A stretch of 64,000 nt of DNA from Clitopilus passeckerianus (Eukaryota; Basidiomycota; Agaricomycetes; Agaricales; Entolomataceae), in contig CALYLX010000152.1 of the NCBI GenBank assembly GCA_944990035.1, forward strand, positions 186,001-250,000, read 5' to 3'. Within the stretch, counting starts at the first letter, position 1. Each line of letters opens with the position of its first letter. Under the pieces are notes generated by a model. It was not told the origin of the DNA. It worked only from the letters and a program-made list of their open reading frames with translations, and ran no database searches. This document shows positions 37,850 to 49,179 of the stretch, in pieces. The position numbers and the translations under genes were made by a program.

Positions 37850-40221
37850 ATGGCTGACTCTCTTACCCCCTGTGCTAATGTTCCCCCTTCTCCAATCAAG
37901 ACTGGTCATCCTACGGGCTATGAAGCTTACCCCCCAACCGTCGAGGCTAATTTACACGCCATGGTTCAATCTATGAAAGGCCTTTGGCTAGGTCCCATGC
38001 CCTACGACAGCTTCACCGAATCATTCCTACCCGAGCCGAGTGAGCCCTGCCCGGATGTGCCAAAGGATCTCTTTGACGCAGTGCCAACCGGTGCTAATGA
38101 ACAAGACCTATTCAATGCTTTTGTGAGTGAATAACTCTGGCATACCATCAATCTACTGACTGACATTCTCTTAGATCGGTACCATCCACGAGCAAAATCT
38201 AGTCCCCGGCCTTAAACTCGTCAATACTTCCAATCACAGCGACAAGGACTCGAACCAAAAATACGCCAGCCAGCCAGACTTGTCACTCTATAAAAGCCAG
38301 GATACGGTCACCGACCAGGAGCCTACCAAGCTGGATCGACTTCAAATGAACTTTCTATTCAAGAAAGACGAGAACCACGATCCTTTCCAAGACCCGGTCT
38401 TCCCAAAACCAGGGGCTGCCCCAATGACAGACGAGCAGAAGGCTGACTGGGTCTTTACTCGCCCGAAAAGCCATGAACGTAACCGCTGCCTAGGACAGCT
38501 TGCTCTCCACGCCGCTGAGTGGTTCAGCAGACAGTTCCGCTGTTTTGGCTTCACGGTCCTCGTCACCGACCCGTGGGTGCGATTTATCCGTTGGGATCGC
38601 GCTGGCGCCATTGTGTCTCGGAAATTTAACTTTCGTCGAAAACCCCACCACCTTGTCAACTTTCTGTGGCGCTTCAGCCATGCCGACGATGCTGCTCGTG
38701 GCGTGGACACAACAGTTCGTGATGCAACAACCGCCGAAACCGAATTTGCGTGGTCTCGCCTACCAATTGAGGCTCAACTACGAGATAAGGAACGACTCGT
38801 GACTGTCTTCGCGTTTCCGAATGATGGTGGAGGAGTTCGAGAGTTTGCAGGTTGGTACCCCACGTCGGAGCCATGGTCATTGACAGGCAGGTGTACGCGC
38901 GCGTACCCAGTCATTGACTTAGAGGACTTTGAGAGGAAGGAAAACGACGGAGAGAAGGTCCCTGTCTACTTTCTCAAAGACGTCTGGCGTGCAGCGGATT
39001 TGGAGAAGGAATCCAGCATCCTGCAAGACCTGACTGCGAACGACGTTCCACACATTGCTCCCTTCGTTTGCGGCGATGATGTTCTGGGGCATACGACAAC
39101 CACCGATCGTTATGTTCCCGGCAACAACGAGGAAGAGGACGAGGACGATCCTGTCGATCCTTCTTGGGTTCTTGGGAATGGTTTTCGGAGAATTACTCCG
39201 CGTGTGCATAACAGGCATGTGGTAGGAGTCTATGGCCGCCCAATCGAGATGTTCGATTGTTCCAAGCAAATGCTGCAGGCCGTTGCGGACGCGTTTGAAG
39301 GCAAGTTATTGGTTCTTCCTGTCACCCGATATCAAACTAATCCACACCTCCGTAGCACACTACGAAGCTTACGCTAAATGCAACATCCTACACCGCGATA
39401 TCAGCTGTGGTAATATCCTGATCGGACCTGACGGTCGGGGTATACTCATTGATTGGGACCTGTGTCGTCGTCTGAAACCCATGCCAGATGCTCCTCGGAG
39501 ACATGAACGAACAGTGCGTATTACTCATGTTACGGGCAGGTATTTTGAGGTTTCTTATATGGTTCAACTTTAGGGAACCTGGTCCTTCATGTCTGCTCTC
39601 CTGTTGAAAAGTCTTACCAAAGCGCATACCATCCAGGACGACATGGAGTCTTTCGTATACGTTGTGCTCTACCTTGGGCTACGTTATCTACCTCACAATC
39701 GCTCTCTGCAAACACAAGACTTGGTGGAGACAATATTCGACAATGCTCATCTCGATGGGAACGGGCGCCGGATCGGCGGTTTCGCCAAGCTCAACATGTT
39801 CTCCTACCAAATCCACATAGAAGAGAACTTCGGGTTCCCTGGTAATGCTCCTCTAACCACCTGGGTTCTTCAAGCCATTGAGTTCGCTCGGGAATGGGTG
39901 CTTTCTTGCTTGAATGCGAAGAACAGCCCAGAGAATCACCCGCTTCGCAAGTTTTCGACACATAAGGCGTTGAAGAGTCTGTTTTTCGACGTCCTAAGCA
40001 GGAATGACTGGCCAACTGGTGATGGTCCCAAGGATGCCTTGAGCAACTCAGTTCCTCAAAGCGAGTTGATCCCAGAGATAGCGCTTGCGAAGAAGAAGGC
40101 GAACTATGGGTCAAAACGCCCGCACTCCTCGGCCTTCGAATCAGATGGTGAAGACAAGAAAGAGAGAGGGCTAACCAAGCCTCAAAGGAAAAAGAGGTCC
40201 AGAGTCTCAGCCACCCTCTAG
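37850..40221 (+). CDS. FunK1 fungal-type protein kinase (copy 2)
   Basis: Four exons (37850-38122, 38175-39300, 39356-39513, 39574-40221) give 734 residues. Blocks include CLGQLALHAAEWFSRQFRCF, VRFIRWDRAGAIVSRKFNFR, SLTGRCTRAYPVIDLEDFER, the catalytic loop NILHRDISCGNILIG, the metal-site equivalent LIDWDLCRR and GTWSFMSALLLKSL followed by DDMESFVYVVLYLGLRYLP. The intron at 39301 starts GCAAGT and ends CGTAG, so it is a GC-AG intron; using it restores the conserved AHYEAYAKC before the catalytic loop. The basic C-terminus (KPQRKKRSRVSATL) looks like a nuclear localisation signal. HRD and DWD are present, so activity is plausible. The substrate is unknown. Confidence 0.92.
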
Positions 40222-40381
40222 GTATATATCGTCATTTAAAGTAGGATACTATCTTAGGGCACCATGTAATGTCTTGTAACCATTTTCAATCAAAGCCAAT
40301 ACAAGGAGTTCGCTTCTGATAACAGCTGCTCTCCTCGTTAGTGATGCAGACCTCTACAAGCTCCTCAAAGCGTGACCCTGA

Positions 40382-41900
40382 TCATAGCGCTGCTACCTGT
40401 TCCTCTAACCACTCCCAGAGTGCCTTCGCCAACTGTGGATCCTCCGTTGCTTTATGGGGCGAGCCAACCTTTGCCCATGGTACAAGGTACTAGCAGGCGT
40501 TTTTAGGTCTCGTGCATATGCGAGGAGATGCAACACACCTTGCCCGAGTACGCTTCCGTTTCTAGTGCTGTAGCAGCCCAAAGGGGCGTAATGGTACCTT
40601 TTGACGGTGGATGAGTCATGAATAGGCCCTGCCGTGATTTATCAGCGACTTCGCCGAGGCGACTTGCACGGTCACACGACATACTAAGATCCAACGAAGA
40701 CCTGGCCTGGTTGTCGTGTGCTCGCGGGCAATCGCTGTCCTCAAATTACCTAAAGCTCATGTCGGTTGAAGTACCACTCGTCGAAGTGATGAAATACTAA
40801 CCAGGATTCACCGCAATAGAAACTAGACCATCCTTCTCGTATCTCCTTGCGAGCTCATTTGAGAAGATAATGTTAGCCTGAGGGAGAAAAGGATGAATTA
40901 GACAGTATAATAATCTCATCAGCGTCATGTTGGTCACGAAGCACTCACCAGCTTCGATTGAATGTACATTTCCGTTGTTGTCAGCTTGTCTCTGGATGGC
41001 CCACATTTGAATGTGGAGAAGTCAAGGCCGTCAGCCTTCGAGAGACAGTGAAGGACCGATGAGAGGTGAACAACTCTTGGTCTTGTTCCAGAATTCGATG
41101 TCGATAAGAGGGAAGGGAGAAGTAACTTGGTCAGGTAAAAATGTCCTATTTGACCTAAGGTTAGCGTACGAAGCAGCTGATGGTGGGTGGCTACAGACCC
41201 AGAGTATGCACATGTATGTGGGGGTCATAGCCATTGTAATGGTTCTCCATCGAAGATGCCAGTCCCCTGTGGGAAGACAGAACGTTCAGTAACCGCCACG
41301 CCAAATACAATGGATGTACTCAACGCATTGTTAATCAAGACATGAAGCTGCTTTTCCTTACTATACGATGAAGCTGTGTCAGTCAAACGTGCCAAATCTG
41401 CCTCGTATTCACCTCAAAAATTCATGAGCAGCCTTCTTCACAGAGGTTAGATCACCCAAATCTAGCTCAATGAAGTGAGCTCGTCTGCCGGTTAGATCGT
41501 AGAGCTCTTCAATAGCTGCTTCGGCCTTTTGGGGGTTCCTGGACGCGACATACACGTTGGCATTCTTCGTGAGAAGTACCTTTACACCATAAAAAAGGCG
41601 TCGTTTGAGCGTGCGCAACGGTGAGTGAAGTCGCAGTTCTCCTTACCTTGACACATTCCTTCCCGATACCCGCATTTCCTCCAGTGACGATTACTGTACG
41701 ACCCGTCTGGTCAGGCATTTGCTCGAGCAGCCACTTTGGCTCTTCGATGAAAATGCTCTCTCGGATAATAGGTCCAAACTTAAGGGAACGAAAGTCGGGC
41801 CAAGTGCTAAGTCGATTCCAGAACAGCTTAAGGACGTCACTTGTATGAAAATCGTTAGCTGGTGTTTCTTTCAAGATGCTGTGGGTGCAACTCACGACAT
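40382..41900 (-). CDS. Short-chain dehydrogenase/reductase, retinol-dehydrogenase/WWOX-like (copy A)
   Basis: The first exon is five bases (ATGTC), joined to TGACGTCCTTAAG to give MSDVLKLFWNRLSTWPDFRS. The other three SDR copies have the same unusual start. The Rossmann glycine motif is [18 protein letters not shown]. Further blocks are [78 protein letters not shown] (YxxxK catalytic pair), [14 protein letters not shown] and the ending [16 protein letters not shown]. Together these give an NAD(P)-dependent oxidoreductase acting on an unknown alcohol or ketone. The gene converges on FunK1 copy 2. It has several introns, and a shared promoter block with copies B and C. Confidence 0.86.
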
Positions 41901-41946
41901 GGTAGTTCGTTGTAGGTGCAACGGGGGCCTGTCATGAAAGTTCCTC

Positions 41947-42003
41947 TTCCCTATATATAAGCGGGATCCGCCATTCGTGCTAGCCCTGTTAAGCCAGATG
42001 TTG
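41947..42003 (-). promoter_or_regulatory. Promoter block of SDR copy A (shared with B and C)
   Basis: On the minus strand a TATATATAGGG element (41951-41960 region) lies about 50 bp before the ATG. Upstream on the genome, the plus-strand text ATTCGTGCTAGCCCTGTTAA at about 41973 recurs upstream of copies B and C with one or two changes. The conserved order is a TATA-like element, GGGATC, then this block. Confidence 0.6.
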
Positions 42004-42047
42004 GAAGGGTGGAATGTTGATTAGCTCTTCGAGCATCCGAACAAACG

Positions 42048-42440
42048 TCTTCTGCCTCGTTCTTGATCGGAAGCCCTTAAGGCTCTGACATGCTTCTTGT
42101 CGCTGACCGGAAAGGCATTGGCTCCTAGTGCGTTTTGCGGAGTTGACGGAATTCTTTCGTTCAAGCGCCAAAATCAAGTATGGTAGAGTCACGGGATTCG
42201 GCAAAAGGCAAAAACGCAGCTTACTCGGCCTCTCAGTGCGACTTGGATTATTTAGGGCTTGAGTGATGAAACATGCATGTCAGATTCAGGCGAACGCAAC
42301 GGTGATGCACCACTGAGAAAGATAAAACTGGGCATGTCACAGTGATGATTTTCACACCAGGTTAGTCGAAGCCTTTATTTCTCTGAAATCATGAAGGATA
42401 AAGGAAATAAAATACAAATACAAAGAATTTGCGATCGAAT
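42048..42440. pseudogene. Decayed fragments of RIX7 exon 1 and of a FunK1 3' end
   Basis: Two relics sit between SDR copies A and B. 42065-42155 resembles the RIX7 exon-1 region around 37150-37262; shared words include GCTGACCGGA and GGAGTTGACRG in the same order. 42265-42440 resembles the last codons and 3' flank of FunK1 copy 3 (47130-47310), with shared GATGTCAGATTCAG, TTAGTCGAAG and CAAAGAATT. Neither fragment is open or complete. Their order (RIX7 piece, FunK1 tail, SDR) is the order of the intact genes at 37140-41900, so I read this as a module copy that lost nearly all of its FunK1 gene. Confidence 0.6.
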
Positions 42441-42457
42441 ACTGGTAAACATTGGAT

Positions 42458-43952
42458 TTAGACTGAGGCAACCTGTTCCTCTAACCAATCCCAAAGCGCC
42501 TTCGCTAGTCGTGGGTCCTGTGCTGCTTTATGTGGTGACCCAACCCTCGCCCACGGGATGAGGTACTACAAAGAGTTATCAGCTCAAAGATCAACCCGAG
42601 GAAACGCGACACACCTTGCCCGAGTATGCCTCTGTTTCGAGTGCTGTGGCAGCCCACAGAGGCGTAATGGCACCTTTCGGGGGTGGGTGCGTCATGAATA
42701 TGGCCTGTCGTAGTTTATCAACGACTACACCAAGGGACTTGCATGAACAAAAACATACAAAGATCCACCGGAGACCTGGTCTCTCTGCCGTGTGCTCCTT
42801 CACAATCGCAGTTCTCAGATTGCCTAAAGCCGAATTAAAGTGACGTACACCTCGCTCAAGAAATAAACCTACCCGGATTCACCGCAATTGAAAGGAGACC
42901 TTCCTTCTCGTATCTCCTTGCAAACTCATTCGAGAGGAGAATATTTGCCTGGACGTATGGTACAGATTAGATGACGTGACAGCGTTGAAATTTGAAGACA
43001 TACCAGTTTTGACTGGAGGTACAATTCAAAGGTCGTCAGCTTATCCCTGGACGGCCCGCATTTGAACGTGTTGAAATCAGGTCCATTGGCCTTCGATAGG
43101 TTGTGAAGGATTGATGAGAAGTGAACAACTCTTGGTCTTATTCCGGAATCTGTCGACAAGAAGAGGGTAGGGAGAAGTAGCTTGGTCAAGTAGAAATGTC
43201 CTATTCGACCTCCAGGTTAGCGTATGAGGCAGCCGGTGGTGAGCTAGTCACAGACCTAGAGTATGGACATGTATGTGGGGATCATAACCATTGCAATTGG
43301 TTTCCATCGAAGATATCAATCCACTGAGAAGATCAAATTGTCAGCGAGTGCTAACACAGAACGCAATGGAAGTACTCAACGCGTTGTTAATCAAGATATG
43401 AAGCTGATTTTCCTTACTATGACAAAGGTGGGTTAGAGGCACATATGAACAAATTATTCACAATTACCTCAGAAACTCGTGAGCAGCCCTTTTCACGGAA
43501 GCTAGATCACCCAAATCCAGCTCAACGAAGTGAGCTCGTTTGCCGGTCAAATCATAGAGCTCGTTGATAGCTTGTTCGGCCTTTTGACGATTCCTGGATG
43601 CGATATACACCTTGGCATTCTTCGTGAGAAGTACCTATATATCACAAAGAACATGTTATTTGAGCGTGCATATCGGTGCATTTGCAGGTTTTCTCACCTT
43701 AACACATTCTTTCCCGATGCCCGCATTTCCTCCAGTAAGGATCACCGTACGGCCAGTCTGGTCAGGCATTTGCTCGGGCAGCCACTTTGGCCCTTCGATG
43801 AAATAGCTCTCTCGGATAAATGGAACGAGCTTAATGGAACAAAAGTCGGACCAGGTACTGAGTCGATTCCAGACTAGCTTAAGGGCGTCACTGGCATGAA
43901 GCTGGTTAGCTGGCGATTCGTTCAAAAACGCTGTATGTGCAACTCACGACAT
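42458..43952 (-). CDS. Short-chain dehydrogenase/reductase (copy B)
   Basis: A five-base first exon (ATGTC) is joined to give [20 protein letters not shown]. The Rossmann motif is [18 protein letters not shown]. Later blocks are [80 protein letters not shown] (catalytic Tyr and Lys) and an end LEEQVASV. All SDR landmarks are present, so the protein looks functional. The equivalent of the promoter TATA element seen in copies A and C reads CCATATGTGTGTGGGATC here and appears to have decayed. Confidence 0.84.
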
Positions 43953-44307
43953 GATGGTTCAAGAAGTGTGTCACTGTCTGTGCTGACAGCTTGCTGGCAG
44001 CTCGTCATGTCCATATGTGTGTGGGATCTGACATTCGTTCTAACCCTGTTAAGACGGATGTCGAAAGGAATGCTCCAAGAATTCTGATCAACTCTTGGAG
44101 GATCCGAACATGAATCAGAGACGCGACGTAATAGTCGCTCAGAGGTCAGAAAGCAGATGGTAACTGCGTGCTTCGGCAAAGAAGAACGAAAAGGGAAACT
44201 CCAGCCCTACTTGTGAAGTTGCGTCACGGCCTGGTTCATGACTTAAATCGCCCAGAACACCTCGGTGGTGCTGCATGACCCAGGATTGGCTCGGCGTCGT
44301 CGTAACG
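43953..44307. promoter_or_regulatory. Upstream region of SDR copy B
   Basis: Includes ATTCGTTCTAACCCTGTTAA near 44033, the shared SDR promoter block. Further upstream, a stretch (44120-44250) resembles the flank of copy C at 49030-49150 (shared AGAAAGCAGA/GGAAAGCAGA and TTGCGTCACG/TCGCGTTACG). The TATA-like element is degraded. Confidence 0.5.
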
Positions 44308-44720
44308 AGCGTCTTCTGCCTGCTTCTTCTGTAGCTAGTGAGGTGATGTCGTCTCACTCGTTGGATCCTGCGGTAAGTTGTTAAAGTCGAACTTCGCCCG
44401 TCTCGACTACGTTTGCGTGGATGGATCGGTTCAAAGCATTCGAGTTCTGGGTGAATTGTTGGTCATTCGTGCAACCTCGTCTCTCAGCATGAATTCCATG
44501 CTCTTCTACGTGTGTTTGCCAGTAGTTCGATTCGCAATTCGTTTCTTTTGGCTCGAGGACAAAGTCCACTGGCACATCTTGGTGAGAAAATGCGTTGTTT
44601 GATTCAAGCGCCGGAACCAATTGTTGTGCACGGGTATTCGGACCGGTGGGGACTGCAACAGAAACGCGCCTTGACCGACCCTAAATTCATCAAATCGCGC
44701 CCACGCGGCGTGAACTGTGT
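44308..44720. pseudogene. Decayed copy of RIX7 5' exon and RIX7/FunK1 divergent promoter
   Basis: 44370-44450 matches the RIX7 first exon and start region (37355-37435 of the plus strand), with shared CTTCGCCCGTCT, ATGGATCGGTTC and AGCATTCGAG. 44580-44705 matches the RIX7-FunK1 intergenic region (37560-37685), with shared AAAATGYGTTGTTTG, CGCGCCTTGACC and ATCAAATCGCGCCCAC. The start codon region and the reading frame of RIX7 are lost, so this is not a gene. It shows that FunK1 copy 3 was duplicated together with its divergent neighbour's 5' end. Confidence 0.7.
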
Positions 44721-44877
44721 CTGTTGCTGACGTAAATTTGGTGCACAATGGACCCCCACCAACTGGGCCACCTCAGTACCGCTTTGGCTGTTCAATAGTG
44801 CAACCATTTGGGCCAGATAGCTCCCATTGTTCTTGAAAGCTCGAAATAAAACAGAGCGCCATGAAGCCTGAACTGGT

Positions 44878-47242
44878 ATGAAGTCTCCAATGCCTGATGC
44901 TACCACCACTAATGTTCCTCCGTCCCCAATCAAGGTTGGACATCCTACTGGGTATGAAGCTTTCCAGCAGGATGCAGAAACTCACTGTTCGACCATGGTC
45001 AACTCTACGAAAGGACTTTGGGTCGGACCGATGCACTATCAAGATTTCACGGAGACATTCCTGCCGCAACCCCAGCAACCATGCCCAGAGGTGCCAAACA
45101 ACCTCTTCGAAGGTTTGCCGACCGGCGTTGGTGAAAGACAATTATTTGATGCCTTTGTGAGCAACCTTTAAACCTTTAATCCTATTGTTTGCTGACGATA
45201 TCGCCAAGGCTAAAATTATAGGCGAACACAGTCTTATTCCAGGTTTGAAGCTGGTTAACTCCTCCCATCAAAGCGACAATAACATAGTCAAGAACCCGAA
45301 GATCAAGCTTGACCTATCTTTCTACGACGAAACTGTCAACGTTCAAAAGCAACTCAGCCAACTCGATAGGTTACAAATGAAATGTATATTCAAGACGGAC
45401 CCCAACCATGATCCCTTCGATGATCCACCTCTTCTCGAGAAAGGCACGGCCGTGCTGACGGATGCGGAAAAAGACGACAGAGTCTTCGTACTGCTGAAGA
45501 GTGAAGACCGTCGCCGCTGCTTAGGGCAACTAGCTGTTCAGGCGGCTCAATGGTTCTCAAGGCAGCACCGCTGCTTCGGCTTTACCATTTTCGTCGCCGA
45601 TCCTTGGGTTCGTTTCGTTCGATGGGACCGTGCAGGCGCTATTGTGTCCAGGAAGTTCAATTTTCGAATGAGGTCGCGTTACCTAGCGAACTTTCTTTGG
45701 CGCTTTGCATCTGCGGATGCCGCCTCTCGTGGCTTCGACACGACGGTTCGCGAAGCCACCGCTTCTGAGTGGGATTTTGCTGCCCGCTATCTGCCCAAAG
45801 AAGTTCAGCATCACGGAGAACGTCAGATGTTTGTTTTCACCTTCCCCACGGACGATGGTGGAGAACGCAGATTTATCGGCTGGTACCCCACGACAGAACC
45901 TTGGTCGCTGACGGGGAGATGCACACGTGCATATCCGGTTCTCGACTTGGAAGACTTTGAGAGGAAAGATAAGGAGGAACAACTTCCGCCGGTACTGTTC
46001 CTCAAAGACGTGTGGCGAGCGAAGGACTTGGAGCCGGAATCCGACATTCTCAAGGACTTGGCAGATGTTCCCTTTGTTCCACCCTTTGTCTGCGGCCAGG
46101 ACATTCCAAGCCACACAACAGTTACGGACCGATACACCAGACGTAAGCTTAACGTGGCCCAAGGATTAGTCGACACCTCCTGGCTTCTCGGGAAAGACTT
46201 CAAGCGAATCACCCCACGTGTGCACAACAGGCTCGTTGTAGGTGTCTATGGCCGCCAGATAGAGTTGTTTGGTTCCTCCAAACAAATGCTCCAGGCGGTG
46301 GCAGATGCTTTCAAAGGCAAGTCTCCTCAGTAGAAAACCAACCCCACCCTAAGCTGATCTTCTTCCCGTACTAGCTCATCACCAGGCTTTCAAGAAAGGA
46401 ATTCTACATCGTGACATTAGTGCTGGAAATATTCTGATCGGGCCTGACGGTCGCGGCATCGTGATTGACTGGGATCTCTGTCGTCGTATCAAGGACATAC
46501 AGAAACCATCGAGAAACCACGAACGCACGGTGAGCCTTCCCACTCTCATCGCAGGAGAGTTTGCTAATGCTCGTGTGGTCGTCGTCAGGGTACCTGGACA
46601 TTCATGTCTGCTCTCCTTTTACAAGGGCATCTGAAGCCTCACACCCGTCAGGATGATATGGAATCCTTCGTCTATGTGGTGCTCTACCTAGGACTACGCT
46701 ATCTTCGCCATAATCTGATGCCAGAAACTCGAAACCTGGTTCACAAGATTTTCGACGAGCAAGATACCGACGAGCGAGGCGGCCTTACTGGCGGGGTGAC
46801 CAAGATGTCCCTACCTGGCTACAGACGCATCAGCGACTTGAAATTCATCGATAACAATCCCCTCACCAACTGGTTATTCCGAGCCATGGACTTCTCTAGG
46901 GAATGGATCCGGATCCAACACCAGGTTTATCATCCCGACCAATCTGCTGAGAACTGCAAGCTGTACACGCATCACGCCATGTCTGAACTATTTACTCATA
47001 TGCTTGAAAGGGAGGACTGGCCATCGGACGATAAATCCGAGGATGGAATGCCTGATGGCGTCCCCCACACCCGGAAGGACAAGGAGATCGCTTCAGCGAA
47101 GGTGATCAGCCGCAGTTCAAGACGCTTGCGCGATGAAGCATGGATGTCAGATTCAGACGAGTCCGACGATGATGGACCACCGAGAAAGAAAGCAAGGCTA
47201 ACACCGGGTGGGTCTCAACGACGACTTCCAAACAAGAAATAG
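44878..47242 (+). CDS. FunK1 fungal-type protein kinase (copy 3)
   Basis: Four exons (44878-45156, 45209-46316, 46375-46529, about 46589-47242) give about 731 residues. Key blocks are CLGQLAVQAAQWFSRQHRCF, VRFVRWDRAGAIVSRKFNFR, SLTGRCTRAYPVLDLEDFER, GILHRDISAGNILIG, IVIDWDLCRR and GTWTFMSALLLQGH, then DDMESFVYVVLYLGLRYLR. The intron at 46317 starts GCAAGT and ends ACTAG, so it is a GC-AG intron at the same place as in copy 2. The C-terminus has acidic SDSDESDDDGPPRKKAR followed by basic residues, which fits a nuclear protein. Copies 2 and 3 are closer to each other than to copy 1 by motif comparison. Confidence 0.92.
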
Positions 47243-47299
47243 TCGAAGTCTTCCTTATTTGTAACTATAGTGTACTTCGGAAAATAAAATTCAAAGAAT

Positions 47300-48845
47300 T
47301 CAAGTTATCGATCTAACACCGCCAACATTTGGCTTAGATGGAGGCAACCTGCCTTCTAACCAGTCCCAGAGAGCCTTCGCTAGCTGAGGATCCTGTGTTG
47401 CTTTATGGGGCGACCCAACCTTCGCCCAGGGTATGAGGTACTGCAAAGACCTTCAGGTCTAGGACGAACGTGAGCAGATGCAACACACCTTGCCAGAGTA
47501 TGCTTCCGTTTCCGGCGCTGTTGCAGCCCACAAAGGGGTAATGGCCCCTTTCGGAGGCGGGTGAATCAATATTAGGGTCTGCCGTATGTTATAAGCGATA
47601 CCATACAGAGATTTGCTCGGTCTAAGTACGTACCGAGATCCACCGAAGAACTGGCCTTGTTGCCGTATGCTCGCGCCCAAGCGCGGTTTTCAGATTGCCT
47701 GAAGCCCGAGTAAATCGACGTACATATTGTCAAAGTAATAAATCTCACCTGGATTCACTGCGATCGAAACCAGGCCGTCCTTCTCGTATCTCCTTGCGAG
47801 TTCATTTGAAAGGAGAATATTGGCCTGAGCAAGGGTACTATGGATTAGATGGCGCAACATCATTGAACTTCAAGGACAAACCAGCTTTGACTGTATGTAC
47901 ATTTCCGTTGTTGACAGCTTGTCTCTGGACGGCCCGCATTGGAACGTGGAGAAGTCAAGGCCGTCAACCTTCGAAAGGTAGTGGAGAACCGATGAAAGGT
48001 GGACAATTCTTGGTTTGATTCCGGAGTTTGATGTCGAGAGGAGGACAGGGAGAAGTAACTTGGTCAGATAGAAATGTCCTGTGTGGGCCCAAGTTAACGT
48101 TTTAGGAAGCCGATGGCGAGTAGTCACAGACCTAGGGTATGCACATGCATGTGGGTGTCGTAGCCATTGCAATGGTTTTCCATCGAAGATATCAATCCAC
48201 TGAGAAGATCAACCCTTCAGTGAGCGCCAACCCAAAATCCAATGGTGATGCTCAACGCGTTGTTAATCAAGATATGAAGCTGCTTTTCCTTACTGTGTGA
48301 CGAAGATGTATCAGAGCCAAACATGCGGGATCCGGTCCTTGAATACCTTAGAAACTCATCGGCAGCCCTTTTCACAGAGGTTAGATCGCCCAAATCCAGC
48401 TCAATGAAGTGAGCTCGTTTGCCGGTTAAATCATAGAGCACTTCGATAGCTTCTTCAGCCTTTTGACGATTCCTGGAAGCGACATACACCTTAGCATTCT
48501 TCGTGAGAAGTACCTGTATACCGCAAAAGGCCTTACTTAAGTATGCATAACAGTTCATTGCAGTTCACCTGGACCGTACCTTGACACATTCCTTTCCGAT
48601 ACCTGCATTTCCCCCCGTGACGATTACTGTACGACCCGTCTGGTCTGGCATTTGCTCAGGCAGCCAGCTAGGCTCTTCAAGGAAATAGCTCTCTTTGATA
48701 AGATCTCTAAACTTGATGTAGCGAAGGTCAGACCAGGCGGTGAGTCGGTTCCATGCCAGCCAGAGAAGTTCGCTAGCATGAATTGGGAGTGAAGCTCGTC
48801 GGCCTGTTGGTTCTTTGAATATCCTGTATGTGCAACTTACGACAT
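47300..48845 (-). CDS. Short-chain dehydrogenase/reductase (copy C), C-terminus frameshifted
   Basis: The start is the same five-base exon design (ATGTC, then CGAACTTC...) giving MSELLWLAWNRLTAWSDLRY. It has [87 protein letters not shown] and MYIQSK. The last segment is WLEGRLPPSKPNVGGVRSIT instead of the WLEEQVA(A/S) ending of the other copies. A single missing base in the GAGGAACAGG stretch shifts the frame and extends the chain by about 15 residues. The catalytic core precedes this change, so activity may be kept. Confidence 0.83.
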
Positions 48846-49179
48846 GATGGTTCACGAAGGATGTCAACTGGATGTCTGCCATGACAACAACTTCTCTTAT
48901 ATATGCGGGGATCTACGTTTTGCAATTAGCTGGAGCATTCGTTCTAGCCCTGTTAAGAAAGATGTTGGAAGGAATTTAGCCGAATGAAGATGAACTATTC
49001 GAGCTCCGAGCTCCGAACCAGTATCTAGGGACGCGATCTACCATTGCCAATTGCAGAGCTAGGAAAGCAGACGATGACCGCGTTGGGAAGGAAGAACAAC
49101 AAGGGTGACACACGGCCCTTTTGAGGTCGCGTTACGAGCTGGTACACATCGAATACAACGCTGGTAACATATTCGTATA
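48846..49179 (-). promoter_or_regulatory. Upstream region of SDR copy C
   Basis: A TATATAAG element on the minus strand (about 48897-48905) lies about 55 bp before the ATG. The block ATTCGTTCTAGCCCTGTTAA at about 48937 is the SDR promoter block shared with A and B. No RIX7 or FunK1 relic is visible before SDR copy D begins. Confidence 0.55.
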
